Shown here: piece after piece, positions 9,744-18,095 of the stretch
Layout of the letters: the number at the start of each line of letters is the position of its first letter
Numbering within the stretch: the stretch's first letter is position 1
Source: Telmatospirillum siberiense
Lineage (GTDB): Bacteria > Pseudomonadota > Alphaproteobacteria > Rhodospirillales > Magnetospirillaceae
Assembly: GCF_002845745.1 (NCBI RefSeq)
Contig: NZ_PIUM01000003.1
Span: forward strand, 124,001-188,000
DNA length: 64,000 bases
Direction: 5' to 3'
Notes under the pieces: generated by a model
Databases searched by the model: none
What the model saw: only the letters and a program-made list of their open reading frames with translations
Told to the model about the DNA's origin: nothing
Position numbers and translations under genes: made by a program

Positions 9744-10883
9744 TCAGGATACGAGACCTTTAATGAATTCCCACACCCGCAAATCGATCAAATCGTTGCG
9801 GGTAGCAAACAACATCAAGGCGAATACCAGAATCAAGCCAATGCGGAAACCATATTCTTGCGCCCTCGGCCCGAGCGGCCGACCCTGCAGGGCCTCGATA
9901 CCATAGAACAACAGATGCCCGCCGTCGAGCAGAGGAACGGGGAACAAATTGATCAAGCCGAGATTGATCGACAACAAGATCGTGTAGAAGACGACACTTC
10001 CAACCCCAAGCTGAGCTGCCTGGCCGGCACCTTTCGCAATTCGCAAAGGCCCGCCCAACTCATCGGTTTCCCGCTGGCCGGAAACCATCTGCCCCAACCC
10101 GATCAAGGTCGAGGAGACCATTTCCCCCGTCTCCCGGGTCGCCGCCCACAATGCTTGAGGAGGATTATAGTGAACCACTTCGGTGCTGTTCTGATCGGCG
10201 ACGATCCCCAAAACCGGAGTTTTGTGGGCATTTCCGAAAACGTCCTTCACCTCGGTTACCCGTGGACGCGCGGTGATCATCATGCTTTGTCCGGCGCGCT
10301 CGATCACCAGCGCAACGGGCTCACCGACGGTCAGACGAACGATACGCTGCAGATCCTGAAACCGTTCGACGCTTTGGCCATTGGCTTCCCGCACGCGATC
10401 CCCGGCCAACAGACCGGCCTCCGCGGCGGCACTGTCGGCCTGCACCTGACCGATGACCGGCGCGGTCCGCGGCTGGCCATAGATCATGAACATGCCGGCC
10501 AACACCACGATACCGAAGACGAAATTGGACAAAGGCCCGGCGACGACGATCGCGGCCCGCTGATAGACCTTCTTGTAGCGGAACGCGTAAGCCTGTTCCT
10601 CGGGGGGCAAATAGGTCGCGAGATCGGGTGTGCTGGCAGCGTCGGCATCGCCGAACATCTTCACATAACCGCCGAGCGGCAGAAGACTGAACTTCCAACG
10701 CGTCCCCGACTTGGCGGTGAAGCCGAACAACTCGGGGCCGAAACCGATGGAGAACACCTCGACCTTGACGCCATTCCAACGGGCGACCAGGAAGTGCCCC
10801 AGTTCATGAACAAAGACGACGACCGTCAAAATCACCAGGAAGATGACGACGTAGTCCCAAAGGCCGGTGAGCAGATGCATCAT
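9744..10883 (-). CDS. rseP: Site-2 intramembrane zinc metalloprotease RseP
   Basis: RseP cleaves membrane-embedded substrates such as anti-sigma factors and signal peptide remnants. The 379-residue protein shows the zinc site FVHELGHFLVARW (HExxH) in the first transmembrane helix. A PDZ-like domain spans roughly residues 125-210. The second metal-site motif, VPLLDGGHLLFY, lies in the third helix. Only one PDZ domain is clear, where E. coli has two. It sits 11 bases after dxr and just before bamA, consistent with a role in envelope quality control. Confidence 0.95.
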   Translation of the reverse strand: MMHLLTGLWDYVVIFLVILTVVVFVHELGHFLVARWNGVKVEVFSIGFGPELFGFTAKSGTRWKFSLLPLGGYVKMFGDADAASTPDLATYLPPEEQAYAFRYKKVYQRAAIVVAGPLSNFVFGIVVLAGMFMIYGQPRTAPVIGQVQADSAAAEAGLLAGDRVREANGQSVERFQDLQRIVRLTVGEPVALVIERAGQSMMITARPRVTEVKDVFGNAHKTPVLGIVADQNSTEVVHYNPPQALWAATRETGEMVSSTLIGLGQMVSGQRETDELGGPLRIAKGAGQAAQLGVGSVVFYTILLSINLGLINLFPVPLLDGGHLLFYGIEALQGRPLGPRAQEYGFRIGLILVFALMLFATRNDLIDLRVWEFIKGLVS

Positions 10884-10894
10884 ATATTCGAGGC

Positions 10895-12064
10895 CTATCG
10901 CGAAAGTCCGGCCACCAAACCCCTGGCGACCTCCCTCGCCTGCGCATCGCAGGCGAGCACATCGGCGAGCACGTTCAGCGGAGCGTCGCCCAGGGCGGAA
11001 ACAGCCTGCTCGACCAGCCGGACGATGTCGAGAAAACCGATCTTGCGATCCAGGAACGCCTGCACCGCCACTTCATTGGCGGCGTTCAGAATGGTGGGGG
11101 CGGCACCGCCCTTGCGCAACACGTCACGAGCCAGACGCAGAGCGGGAAACCGTTCTGGATCCGGAGCCTCGAACGTCAAGGTCCCCACCTGCCCCAGGTC
11201 AAGCCTCTTTCCGGGCGTGGCCATGCGCTTCGGCCACCCCAGGGCGAGCGAGATCGGCGTCCGCATGTCGGGGGTTCCCAACTGAGCGAGAACCGAGCCG
11301 TCGATATAGGACACCATGCTGTGGACCACCGACTGGGGATGCACCAGAATATCGATGCGATCCTCCGGCAATCCGAACAAATGATAGGCCTCGATCAGTT
11401 CGAGCCCCTTATTCATCATCGACGCCGAATCCACCGAGATCTTGGCGCCCATATCCCAGTTTGGATGGGCTACGGCCTGTTCCGGCGTGACCGACGCCAT
11501 CTGCTCGGAGCTGAACCGGCGGAATGGTCCGCCCGAAGCCGTCAGGATGATCTTGTCGATGCGATCACGTTGTGTGGTGTCGAGCACCTGGAAAATCGCC
11601 GAATGCTCGGAATCGACGGGAATCAGGGTGGCGCCATGGCGCTCGACCTCGCCCATTACCAGCGTCCCGGCGCAAACCAGGGTTTCCTTGTTGGCCAACC
11701 CCACCATGGCTCCTCGCCGAATGGCGGCCAGGGTGGGCTCCAGACCGGCGGCCCCGACGATCGCCGACATCACCCAATCGGCGGGACGGGCGGCAGCCTC
11801 CACCACGGCAGCACGACCGGCCGCGACTTCGATGTTGCTGCCGGCCAGGGCTTCCTTCAAGGGAAGATAGGCGTTTTCCTGGGCTACCACGACCAGACGA
11901 GGCCGCAGCAGCTTGGCTTGCTCGGCCAACTTCGCCACATTGCGATTGGCGACCAGTGCCTCGACGACGAAACGATCGGGCTCGCGCTCGATCAAATCCA
12001 CCGTATTGCAGCCCACCGAACCGGTGGAGCCCAGGATGGTGACACTTCTTTTTTCACTGCTCAT
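10895..12064 (-). CDS. dxr: 1-deoxy-D-xylulose 5-phosphate reductoisomerase
   Basis: Dxr converts DXP to 2-C-methyl-erythritol 4-phosphate with NADPH, the committed step of the MEP isoprenoid pathway. The 389-residue product has the NADPH-binding start ILGSTGSVGCNTVDLI. Metal and substrate residues lie in VDSEHSAIFQ and SASMMNKGLE, and the conserved GWPKRM follows. It stands with cdsA and uppS; UppS uses the isoprenoid product, so lipid-carrier and phospholipid precursors are produced from one cluster. Confidence 0.97.
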   Translation of the reverse strand: MSSEKRSVTILGSTGSVGCNTVDLIEREPDRFVVEALVANRNVAKLAEQAKLLRPRLVVVAQENAYLPLKEALAGSNIEVAAGRAAVVEAAARPADWVMSAIVGAAGLEPTLAAIRRGAMVGLANKETLVCAGTLVMGEVERHGATLIPVDSEHSAIFQVLDTTQRDRIDKIILTASGGPFRRFSSEQMASVTPEQAVAHPNWDMGAKISVDSASMMNKGLELIEAYHLFGLPEDRIDILVHPQSVVHSMVSYIDGSVLAQLGTPDMRTPISLALGWPKRMATPGKRLDLGQVGTLTFEAPDPERFPALRLARDVLRKGGAAPTILNAANEVAVQAFLDRKIGFLDIVRLVEQAVSALGDAPLNVLADVLACDAQAREVARGLVAGLSR

Positions 12065-12071
12065 TTCATTC

Positions 12072-12848
12072 TCACCGCCATAGGGGGAGTCCTCCGCCGA
12101 ACGTCAAGCAGATCACGGCCACCACGGGAGCGGTGGTCAGCAATCCGTCCAGGCGATCGAGCACGCCACCATGTCCGGGGATGATGGCACTCGAGTCCTT
12201 GACCCCGAAACGCCTTTTAACCCATGACTCCGCCAGGTCGCCGGCCTGTGCGACGATGGCCAGCCCCCCCGAGAGACCCGCCAGCACTACCGGAGAATCA
12301 CCCACACCCAAGCCGGTTACGGCACCGACGAGAGCGGCCGAGAGCATACCGCCGAACAATCCCGCCCATGTCTTTTTCGGACTGACACGCGGCAACAGTT
12401 TGGGACCGCCGATGGCTCGTCCGGCCGCGTAGGCGCCGATATCCGTCGCCCAAACCAGAAACAGCAGCCAAAACAATGTCTCACGCCCCTGCTCACGCAG
12501 CCAGACCAAGGCGAGACAAGGAAAACCGATGTAAAGGACGCCCGCGATCATCCAAATTCTCATCCGGCCTTTCGTCCGATCGGCCAGAGGCACAGCGAAC
12601 AGAGCAACAGCAATCACCGCCAGGGCGTCAAAAGGATGGGACCGCCCCAGTACAGCGACCAGAACGGCCATCACCGCCAGCAATACGCCGGCCACGCCGA
12701 AATAGCCACGGCAAAGACGCGCCCACTCCCATGCCAGCAATCCGCCGGCCAACGCCGCCAGAGCGGCGAAGGCCCATGAGCCGAACCAGACGGCGGCGAT
12801 GGCAATCGGCGCCATGACCAGGGCGGAGAGAATGCGTTGGCGCAGCAA
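12072..12848 (-). CDS. cdsA: Phosphatidate cytidylyltransferase
   Basis: CdsA is an integral inner-membrane enzyme that makes CDP-diacylglycerol from phosphatidate and CTP. The 258-residue product has about eight hydrophobic helices and ends with the family signature region KDSSAIIPGHGGVLDRLDGL, which carries the metal-binding Asp residues. It follows uppS by 6 bases and precedes dxr by 7. The N-terminus (MLRQRILSALVMAPIAI) is canonical, which supports the start. Confidence 0.96.
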   Translation of the reverse strand: MLRQRILSALVMAPIAIAAVWFGSWAFAALAALAGGLLAWEWARLCRGYFGVAGVLLAVMAVLVAVLGRSHPFDALAVIAVALFAVPLADRTKGRMRIWMIAGVLYIGFPCLALVWLREQGRETLFWLLFLVWATDIGAYAAGRAIGGPKLLPRVSPKKTWAGLFGGMLSAALVGAVTGLGVGDSPVVLAGLSGGLAIVAQAGDLAESWVKRRFGVKDSSAIIPGHGGVLDRLDGLLTTAPVVAVICLTFGGGLPLWR

Positions 12849-12854
12849 GAGCTC

Positions 12855-13586
12855 TCAGCCTACGGTGCCGTAGCGGCGCTCACGCCTTTGGTATTCCTGC
12901 ATCGCCGCTTCGAGGTCCGTTCGCGAGAAATCGGGCCACAGGACATCAAGAAAAACCATTTCGGCGTAGGCCGACTGCCACAGCAGAAAATTGCTGATAC
13001 GTTTTTCACCGCTGGTGCGGATCAGAAGATCGGGGTCGGGGATGCCGGCAGTGAAAAGCTTGCCAGCGAAGGCTTGCTCATCAAGTTCGGCGGGATCACA
13101 CCGTCCGGCGGCCACGTCCTCGGCAAACCGGCGCGCCGCTCGCACGAGTTCCTGACGGCCGCCGTAATTGAGCGCCAGGACCAGGGTGAATTTCGTATTG
13201 GCCGCCGTCTTTTTTTCGGCGTCCTCGATCAGGCGCACGATATCGGGAGCGAATTGCTGGCGTTCTCCGACCACGCAAAGGCGAACGCCACTTGCATGCA
13301 GCTCCTTGATTTCGCTGCGCAAATAAATGCGCAGAAGGCCCATTAGATCACTGACCTCGCCTTGCGGCCGCTTCCAGTTCTCCGATGAGAAACCAAACAA
13401 GGTGAGATAGGAGACGCCCAAATCGGCGGCGGCCTTCACCGCCTCGCGCACCGCTTCGGCGCCACGGCGGTGGCCGGCGGTGCGCGGTAGACCGCGCGAT
13501 TTGGCCCAGCGACCATTGCCGTCCATGATAATGGCGACATGCAATGGCGGCACAGGGGAACCGGACTGGGTCTGAAGGGCTTCCAT
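12855..13586 (-). CDS. uppS: Undecaprenyl diphosphate synthase (cis-prenyltransferase)
   Basis: UppS elongates farnesyl diphosphate with IPP to the C55 carrier lipid used for peptidoglycan and LPS. Motifs are VAIIMDGNGRWAKSRGLPR with the catalytic Asp, GHRRGAEAV, and the C-terminal RTSGEKRISNFLLWQ. The ATG at 13586 gives 243 residues and leaves a 5-base gap to frr. A TTG three codons upstream would overlap the frr stop and is less likely. Confidence 0.96.
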   Translation of the reverse strand: MEALQTQSGSPVPPLHVAIIMDGNGRWAKSRGLPRTAGHRRGAEAVREAVKAAADLGVSYLTLFGFSSENWKRPQGEVSDLMGLLRIYLRSEIKELHASGVRLCVVGERQQFAPDIVRLIEDAEKKTAANTKFTLVLALNYGGRQELVRAARRFAEDVAAGRCDPAELDEQAFAGKLFTAGIPDPDLLIRTSGEKRISNFLLWQSAYAEMVFLDVLWPDFSRTDLEAAMQEYQRRERRYGTVG

Positions 13587-13591
13587 CAAGA

Positions 13592-14161
13592 TCAAACCTG
13601 AATGATTTCTTTTTCCTTATGAGCCAGCGCCTCGTCGATCCGTTTGATGGTCTCGTCCGTGATCGACTGGACTTCCTTCTCGTGGGAGCGCTGCTCGTCT
13701 TGCGAGATGACACCGTCCTTTTCGAGCTTTTTTAGGGCATCCATTCCGTCGCGACGCACATTGCGCACGGAAACCCGGGCCTGTTCGGCGTATTTGCCGG
13801 CAATCTTCTGCAACTCGACGCGGCGCTCCTCGTTGAGCGGAGGAATCGGCACGCGGACGGACTGCCCGTCAGCCTGCGGATTGAGGCCCAAGCCGGCATC
13901 ACGGATGGCCTTCTCGACGGCCTTCACCATGCCCTTGTCCCAGACCTGCACGGTGATCATGCGGGGCTCCGGCACATTGATGTTGCCGACCTGATTGAGC
14001 GGCATGGAGCTGCCATAGGCATCGACAACGATGGGATCGAGCAGACTGGTCGACGCGCGCCCCGTCCGGAGACCGCCGAATTCCTTCTTCAGAACCTCGA
14101 CCGCGCTGTCCATGCGGCGCTTGATGTCACTTTTAAGTTCGGCATAGCTAGTTACGGACAC
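13592..14161 (-). CDS. frr: Ribosome recycling factor
   Basis: RRF splits post-termination ribosomes together with EF-G. The 189-residue protein has the three-helix-bundle domain with typical sequence [17 protein letters not shown] near the N-terminus and conserved NVRRDGMD in the C-terminal half. It lies 3 bases after pyrH, the conserved pyrH-frr pair, and upstream of uppS. Confidence 0.97.
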   Translation of the reverse strand: MSVTSYAELKSDIKRRMDSAVEVLKKEFGGLRTGRASTSLLDPIVVDAYGSSMPLNQVGNINVPEPRMITVQVWDKGMVKAVEKAIRDAGLGLNPQADGQSVRVPIPPLNEERRVELQKIAGKYAEQARVSVRNVRRDGMDALKKLEKDGVISQDEQRSHEKEVQSITDETIKRIDEALAHKEKEIIQV

Positions 14162-14164
14162 GAG

Positions 14165-14890
14165 TCAGTTTCCTTCTTCGATAATGGTAAACCGTCCGTC
14201 GCCGGCCACCACTTTGGCGAATGCTCCGCCTTCATGCAGATTGAAGACGAGAATGGGCAGGTCGTTTTCGCGACACAGCGCAATGGCGGTCGCATCCATC
14301 ACCTGGAGCTCGTTGGCCAGCACATCCATGAAAGTCAGACGATCATAGCGGACCGCGTCCTTGACCTTGTGGGGGTCGGCGGAATAGACGCCATCGACTT
14401 GCGTAGCCTTCACCAGCACATCGCAGTTCATCTCGACGGCGCGGAGCGCCGCGGCGGTATCGGTGGTAAAGAACGGATTACCGGTACCGGCCGCGAAAAT
14501 GACGACGCGGCCCTTCTCCATGTGCCGGATGGCGCGGCGGCGAATATAGGGCTCGCAGATCATGGCCATGGGAATGGCCGACTGCACGCGCGTCTGCAAA
14601 CCGACACGCTCCAGGGCGTTCTGCATCGCTAGAGAGTTGATGACGGTGGCCAGCATGCCCATGTAGTCGGCGCTGGTCCGTTCCATTCCCTTGGAGGCGC
14701 CGGAGACGCCGCGGAAAATGTTGCCTCCGCCGATCACCAGGCAGACTTGCACGCCGTGATCGACGACACTGCGAATTTCACCGGCGATACGGCTCAACGT
14801 GACTCCGTCGAGACCATATTCACGATCGCCCATGAGACCTTCGCCCGAAAGCTTGATTAGCACACGGCGAAACTTGGGCGCATCAGGCAT
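14165..14890 (-). CDS. pyrH: UMP kinase
   Basis: PyrH phosphorylates UMP to UDP in pyrimidine nucleotide synthesis. The 241-residue amino-acid-kinase-fold protein begins [15 protein letters not shown] and contains IGGGNIFRG and the nucleotide-binding [16 protein letters not shown]. It is separated from tsf by 168 bases that contain a perfect hairpin. It begins the pyrH-frr-uppS-cdsA-dxr run. Confidence 0.97.
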   Translation of the reverse strand: MPDAPKFRRVLIKLSGEGLMGDREYGLDGVTLSRIAGEIRSVVDHGVQVCLVIGGGNIFRGVSGASKGMERTSADYMGMLATVINSLAMQNALERVGLQTRVQSAIPMAMICEPYIRRRAIRHMEKGRVVIFAAGTGNPFFTTDTAAALRAVEMNCDVLVKATQVDGVYSADPHKVKDAVRYDRLTFMDVLANELQVMDATAIALCRENDLPILVFNLHEGGAFAKVVAGDGRFTIIEEGN

Positions 14891-14993
14891 TGTTGAGCCT
14901 CTGATCCAGGAATTTTGAAAAGGGGTGACGAACAGCGCCGGATGCAGGTGGGCAGGCCACCAGCAGGCAGGGATGATACACCATTCCCCGCCG

Positions 14994-15020
14994 CTGTCGC
15001 GTCCTTTCTGGACGCGACAG
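14994..15020. terminator. Perfect hairpin between tsf and pyrH
   Basis: Eleven-base arms CTGTCGCGTCC and GGACGCGACAG pair perfectly around a 5-base loop, 39 bases after the tsf stop. No U-tract follows on the minus strand, so it could attenuate or protect the rpsB-tsf mRNA end rather than fully terminate. Confidence 0.5.
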
Positions 15021-15058
15021 GCTCTCCCGGCGCCGCTTGCGCCATAGGAAGTATAAGC

Positions 15059-15997
15059 TCAGTGACCGAGTTGGGCCGCGACTTCGGCCGCGAAGTCCTT
15101 CTGCTCCTTCTCGATTCCCTCGCCCAGGGCGAAACGGGCGAAACCGGCCAGTTTGACGGGAACGCCCAGGCTCTTGGCGGCGTTCTCAACCACCTTGCTG
15201 ATCTTGGTTTCGCCGTCGATGACGAAGACCTGCTCCAGCAGGACGACCTCTTCGTAGTATTTGCGAATGCGGCCATCGACCATCTTCTCGATGACGGCCG
15301 GGGGCTTACCCGACGCAGCGGCCTGCTCGCTCAACACGGCGCGCTCGCGCTCCAGCGAAGCGGAATCCACCGCGTCGACGGACAGGAACTGCGGATTGGC
15401 AGCAGCCACATGCATGGCGATCTGCTTGCCGACCTCGGTCAGCTTCGCGGCGTCGCCCGACGATTCGAGAGCCACCAGCACGCCGATCTTGCCCAGGCCC
15501 GGAACGGTGGCGCTGTGCATATAGCTGGCGACCACGCCATGGCTCACGGACAAGGTCTTGGCGCGACGGAAATTCATGTTTTCGCCGACAGTGGCGATGA
15601 GGGCCGTCAGTTCTTCCTCGATGGTCTTTCCGTCCGGCAGTTTGCCGGCCTTCAAAGCATCGACGTCGTCGCCGGTCGACAGGGCGAGGTCGGCCACGGA
15701 CTTTACAAATCCCCGGAACTGCTCGTTGCGGGCGACGAAATCGGTCTCGGCATTGACCTCGACCAGGGCACCCTTGGAGCCCTCGGAGACCACGGCCACC
15801 AAACCTTCGGCGGCAATGCGACCAGCCTTTTTGGCCGCGGCGGCCAAACCCTTTTTACGCAACCAATCGACAGCGGCCTCAATATCTGCGGCGGTCTCGG
15901 TCAAGGCCTTCTTGCAGTCCATCATGCCGGCGCCAGTCTTCTCGCGCAGTTCCTTCACAAGCGAGGCGGAAATCTCGGCCATGGTATCCTCTTCCAT
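15059..15997 (-). CDS. tsf: Elongation factor Ts
   Basis: EF-Ts is the guanine nucleotide exchange factor for EF-Tu. The 312-residue product has the N-terminal UBA-like domain with [19 protein letters not shown] and the core motif ETDFVARN. Length and order are typical. It is the second gene of the rpsB-tsf operon, with a 98-base intergenic space that holds a hairpin. The ATG at 15997 could be replaced by the ATG at 15982 ([15 protein letters not shown]), which fits family N-termini slightly better. A preceding GAGGATACC sequence supports the latter start. Confidence 0.96.
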   Translation of the reverse strand: MEEDTMAEISASLVKELREKTGAGMMDCKKALTETAADIEAAVDWLRKKGLAAAAKKAGRIAAEGLVAVVSEGSKGALVEVNAETDFVARNEQFRGFVKSVADLALSTGDDVDALKAGKLPDGKTIEEELTALIATVGENMNFRRAKTLSVSHGVVASYMHSATVPGLGKIGVLVALESSGDAAKLTEVGKQIAMHVAAANPQFLSVDAVDSASLERERAVLSEQAAASGKPPAVIEKMVDGRIRKYYEEVVLLEQVFVIDGETKISKVVENAAKSLGVPVKLAGFARFALGEGIEKEQKDFAAEVAAQLGH

Positions 15998-16024
15998 CTG
16001 AATCTAAACGACAAAACGAAACAA

Positions 16025-16050
16025 ATGGCGGCGACTGCTGCCGCCGCCAT
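16025..16050 (-). terminator. rpsB-tsf intergenic attenuator-like hairpin
   Basis: Nine-base perfect arms (ATGGCGGCG and CGCCGCCAT) are followed on the minus strand by a T-rich stretch (ATTTGTTTCGTTTTG). The hairpin lies between rpsB and tsf, where partial termination is known in other proteobacteria. It is probably an attenuator setting the S2/EF-Ts ratio. Confidence 0.5.
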
Positions 16051-16095
16051 TCGCAAAAGTGATCAAGCCGCCGGCATCGTCCGGCGACCAGGGCC

Positions 16096-16917
16096 TCAGG
16101 CGCCGGGCTGTTCCTCGACCGGCGCGGGCGCGGATTCCACAACCACCGGAGCTTCCTCGACCACCTCGGCGATCTCTTCGACCGGAGCTTCCGCAGATGC
16201 GCCGAGATCGACGCCGGACCGGGACATTTCGGCCTGGATGCCGTCCAGGACGGCGCCGCCAATCATGTCGCAGTAGGTCTGGATGGCCCGCAGCGCATCG
16301 TCGTTGCCGGGGATCGGATAGGTGATGCCATGGGGATCGGAATTGGAATCGAGGATCGCCACCACCGGAATGCCCAGTTTGTTGGCTTCCTGAACCGCCA
16401 GACCTTCCTTGTTGGTGTCGATGATGAACAGAATGTCCGGCAGGCCACCCATTTCCTTGATGCCGCCCAGCGCGCGCTCAAGCTTGTCCTGCTCGCGGGA
16501 GAGGTTGAGCTGCTCCTTCTTGGTCAGGCCCTGCACATTGCCCGAAGCCATCTGCTCTTCGATCTCGCGCAGACGCTTGATCGACTGGGAGATGGTCTTC
16601 CAGTTGGTCAGCATGCCGCCCAGCCAACGATGGTTCACATAATACTGGCCGCAACGCTTGGCCGACTCCGCGACGATCTCCGCGGCGGCGCGCTTGGTTC
16701 CGACGAACAGAACGCGGCCGCCGCCGGCGACGACGTCGCGCACGGCCTGCATGCCACGATGCAACAAGGGAACGGTCTGCTGCAGATCGATGATGTGAAT
16801 GCCATTGCGAATGCCGAAGAGATAGGACGACATCTTCGGGTTCCAGCGGCGGGTGTTATGACCGAAATGAACGCCAGCTTCGATGAGCTGACGCATGGAG
16901 TACGTCGGCAGTGCCAT
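16096..16917 (-). CDS. rpsB: 30S ribosomal protein S2
   Basis: This is a small-subunit ribosomal protein. The 273-residue product begins [20 protein letters not shown] and contains RWNPKM and [11 protein letters not shown], all S2 signatures. It is longer than E. coli S2 because of an acidic, Val/Pro/Glu-rich C-terminal tail (about residues 230-273), common in alphaproteobacteria. An AAGGA Shine-Dalgarno precedes the ATG. It is first in the operon with tsf; its promoter should lie in 16918-17090. Confidence 0.97.
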   Translation of the reverse strand: MALPTYSMRQLIEAGVHFGHNTRRWNPKMSSYLFGIRNGIHIIDLQQTVPLLHRGMQAVRDVVAGGGRVLFVGTKRAAAEIVAESAKRCGQYYVNHRWLGGMLTNWKTISQSIKRLREIEEQMASGNVQGLTKKEQLNLSREQDKLERALGGIKEMGGLPDILFIIDTNKEGLAVQEANKLGIPVVAILDSNSDPHGITYPIPGNDDALRAIQTYCDMIGGAVLDGIQAEMSRSGVDLGASAEAPVEEIAEVVEEAPVVVESAPAPVEEQPGA

Positions 16918-17089
16918 GAGAGAATTCCTTTGCTTCTCCGGTTAAACCTCCGCGGGACATCGCCGGGCCGGCTTATCGTATGTTAAGCTGGACCAGCACC
17001 GGAGCGAACGGCCGCAAGGCCATCCGCGCTTCCCGCGTGCGGATTTGTGGGCGGTACATATCCCCTGGCGCGCCATTTTGCAAGGGGCA

Positions 17090-17249
17090 TCAGGCCTTGG
17101 GCTTTAATCTGGTTACCGGGCTGGCGGACGGCACCTTGCGCGTCACCACCAAACCAGGCAGCGGAACCCGCTTCGATCTGAGTTTTCCCTTAAACGCTCC
17201 AGCCGCGACGGCCTCCGCAATTAACCAAATGGAAAGGGAAAAGGTGTAG
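17090..17249 (+). pseudogene. Decayed histidine-kinase C-terminal fragment
   Basis: An 89-codon open frame (16980-17249) ends with LGFNLVTGLADGTLRVTTK and GTRFDLSFPL. This resembles the last 40 residues of a HisKA_2/HWE-type kinase ATPase domain, in which an LADQLGGTLRV-like stretch usually occurs. Here the QLGG-like segment is missing and no kinase N-terminus is present upstream. The first half of the frame looks like non-coding sequence. It is interpreted as a degraded remnant downstream of nothing functional. The region also has to hold the divergent rpsB promoter. Confidence 0.4.
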
Positions 17250-17324
17250 TATAAAAGCGTAGGTTTTGTTCATCCCGTCAGCCAGCCGTGGCGAAGGAGG
17301 GGCGAAGGCCCTATTTATCAGCAA

Positions 17325-17855
17325 ATGGCCAACGTGGGCACGCTCATACCCACCCCAGGCGGTTTGCGGACGGTGGTCCAGGTCCTTCCGGGACAAACCG
17401 TTCCGCCGACCTCGCAGGTGGTGACCCTGCCGATCAGCGACGCGAACGACAGCTTTCCGCCGATCGACTATTTTGGCACGCCCCTTCCCGGCCAAGCGCA
17501 GTCCGCAGCCTCGTTCGTGCAAACCCTGGTTATGCCGGGCGACGGCGGAACAGCCGACAGCTCGAACACCGATACGTCAGCCGATCCCGCTTCCACCGGC
17601 GTCAGCACCACGGCCAGCCCGGCCACGGTCATCACGTCACCGGCAGCATCGTCCTCGGCGGACACCACGGGAAACAGCGATGCCGCATCGACGGTTGGAG
17701 GGACAACATCCGCCACCCCGCCCGACCAGAATGCCAACGCCTCCTCCAGCCCGACCGCCCGACAGGACATTTCCACCCATGCGGCCACCGCCTATCAGAC
17801 CACCCAGCAGAGAGGGGCGGGTCAAGACGATCACCATACCCTGCTGATTGGGTAG
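17325..17855 (+). CDS. Hypothetical Ser/Thr/Ala-rich protein
   Basis: I do not recognise this 176-residue ORF. Residues 1-65 are ordinary and Pro-rich (TLIPTPGGLRTVVQVLPG). Residues 70-160 are low complexity, dominated by Ser, Thr, Ala and Asp, like a disordered linker or surface region. No signal peptide or membrane helix is seen. The best Shine-Dalgarno (GGAGG at 17296-17300) is about 24 bases before the ATG, which is too far. The overlapping frame from 17288 is less protein-like. It lies between a decayed kinase fragment and the dnaE terminator and could be a remnant itself. Confidence 0.4.
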   Translation: MANVGTLIPTPGGLRTVVQVLPGQTVPPTSQVVTLPISDANDSFPPIDYFGTPLPGQAQSAASFVQTLVMPGDGGTADSSNTDTSADPASTGVSTTASPATVITSPAASSSADTTGNSDAASTVGGTTSATPPDQNANASSSPTARQDISTHAATAYQTTQQRGAGQDDHHTLLIG

Positions 17856-18026
17856 TGGCGCGTTTCAAATGAAAGGTGCCACTAGATGTGCCTTAAATCT
17901 GCATCACGCTAAGATTTGTTTAAGCCCTTGGCCTTAGCGCACGCATCCGCGTTCTTGGCCGCGGCCTCAATGGCCGCTCGGGCTTAGAGCATGGCCGAAG
18001 CCGGAGGCGAAGGCGTCACAAAAAAC

Positions 18027-18065
18027 CTACTCGAACATGTCATTTAAAATCACATGTTCGAGTAG
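18027..18065 (-). terminator. Intrinsic terminator of dnaE
   Basis: Perfect 14-base arms CTACTCGAACATGT and ACATGTTCGAGTAG surround an 11-base loop. On the minus strand the stem is followed by G and a run of six T. It lies about 30 bases after the dnaE stop, a classic rho-independent terminator. Confidence 0.85.
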
Positions 18066-18095
18066 TAGACGGATAGACCGCCTTCGCGACGGGTC

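Noticed and set aside
17288-17872. Alternative 194-codon frame overlapping the Ser/Thr/Ala-rich ORF
   Set aside because: It starts near a Shine-Dalgarno but its composition (many His, Arg, Pro) looks like an out-of-frame reading.
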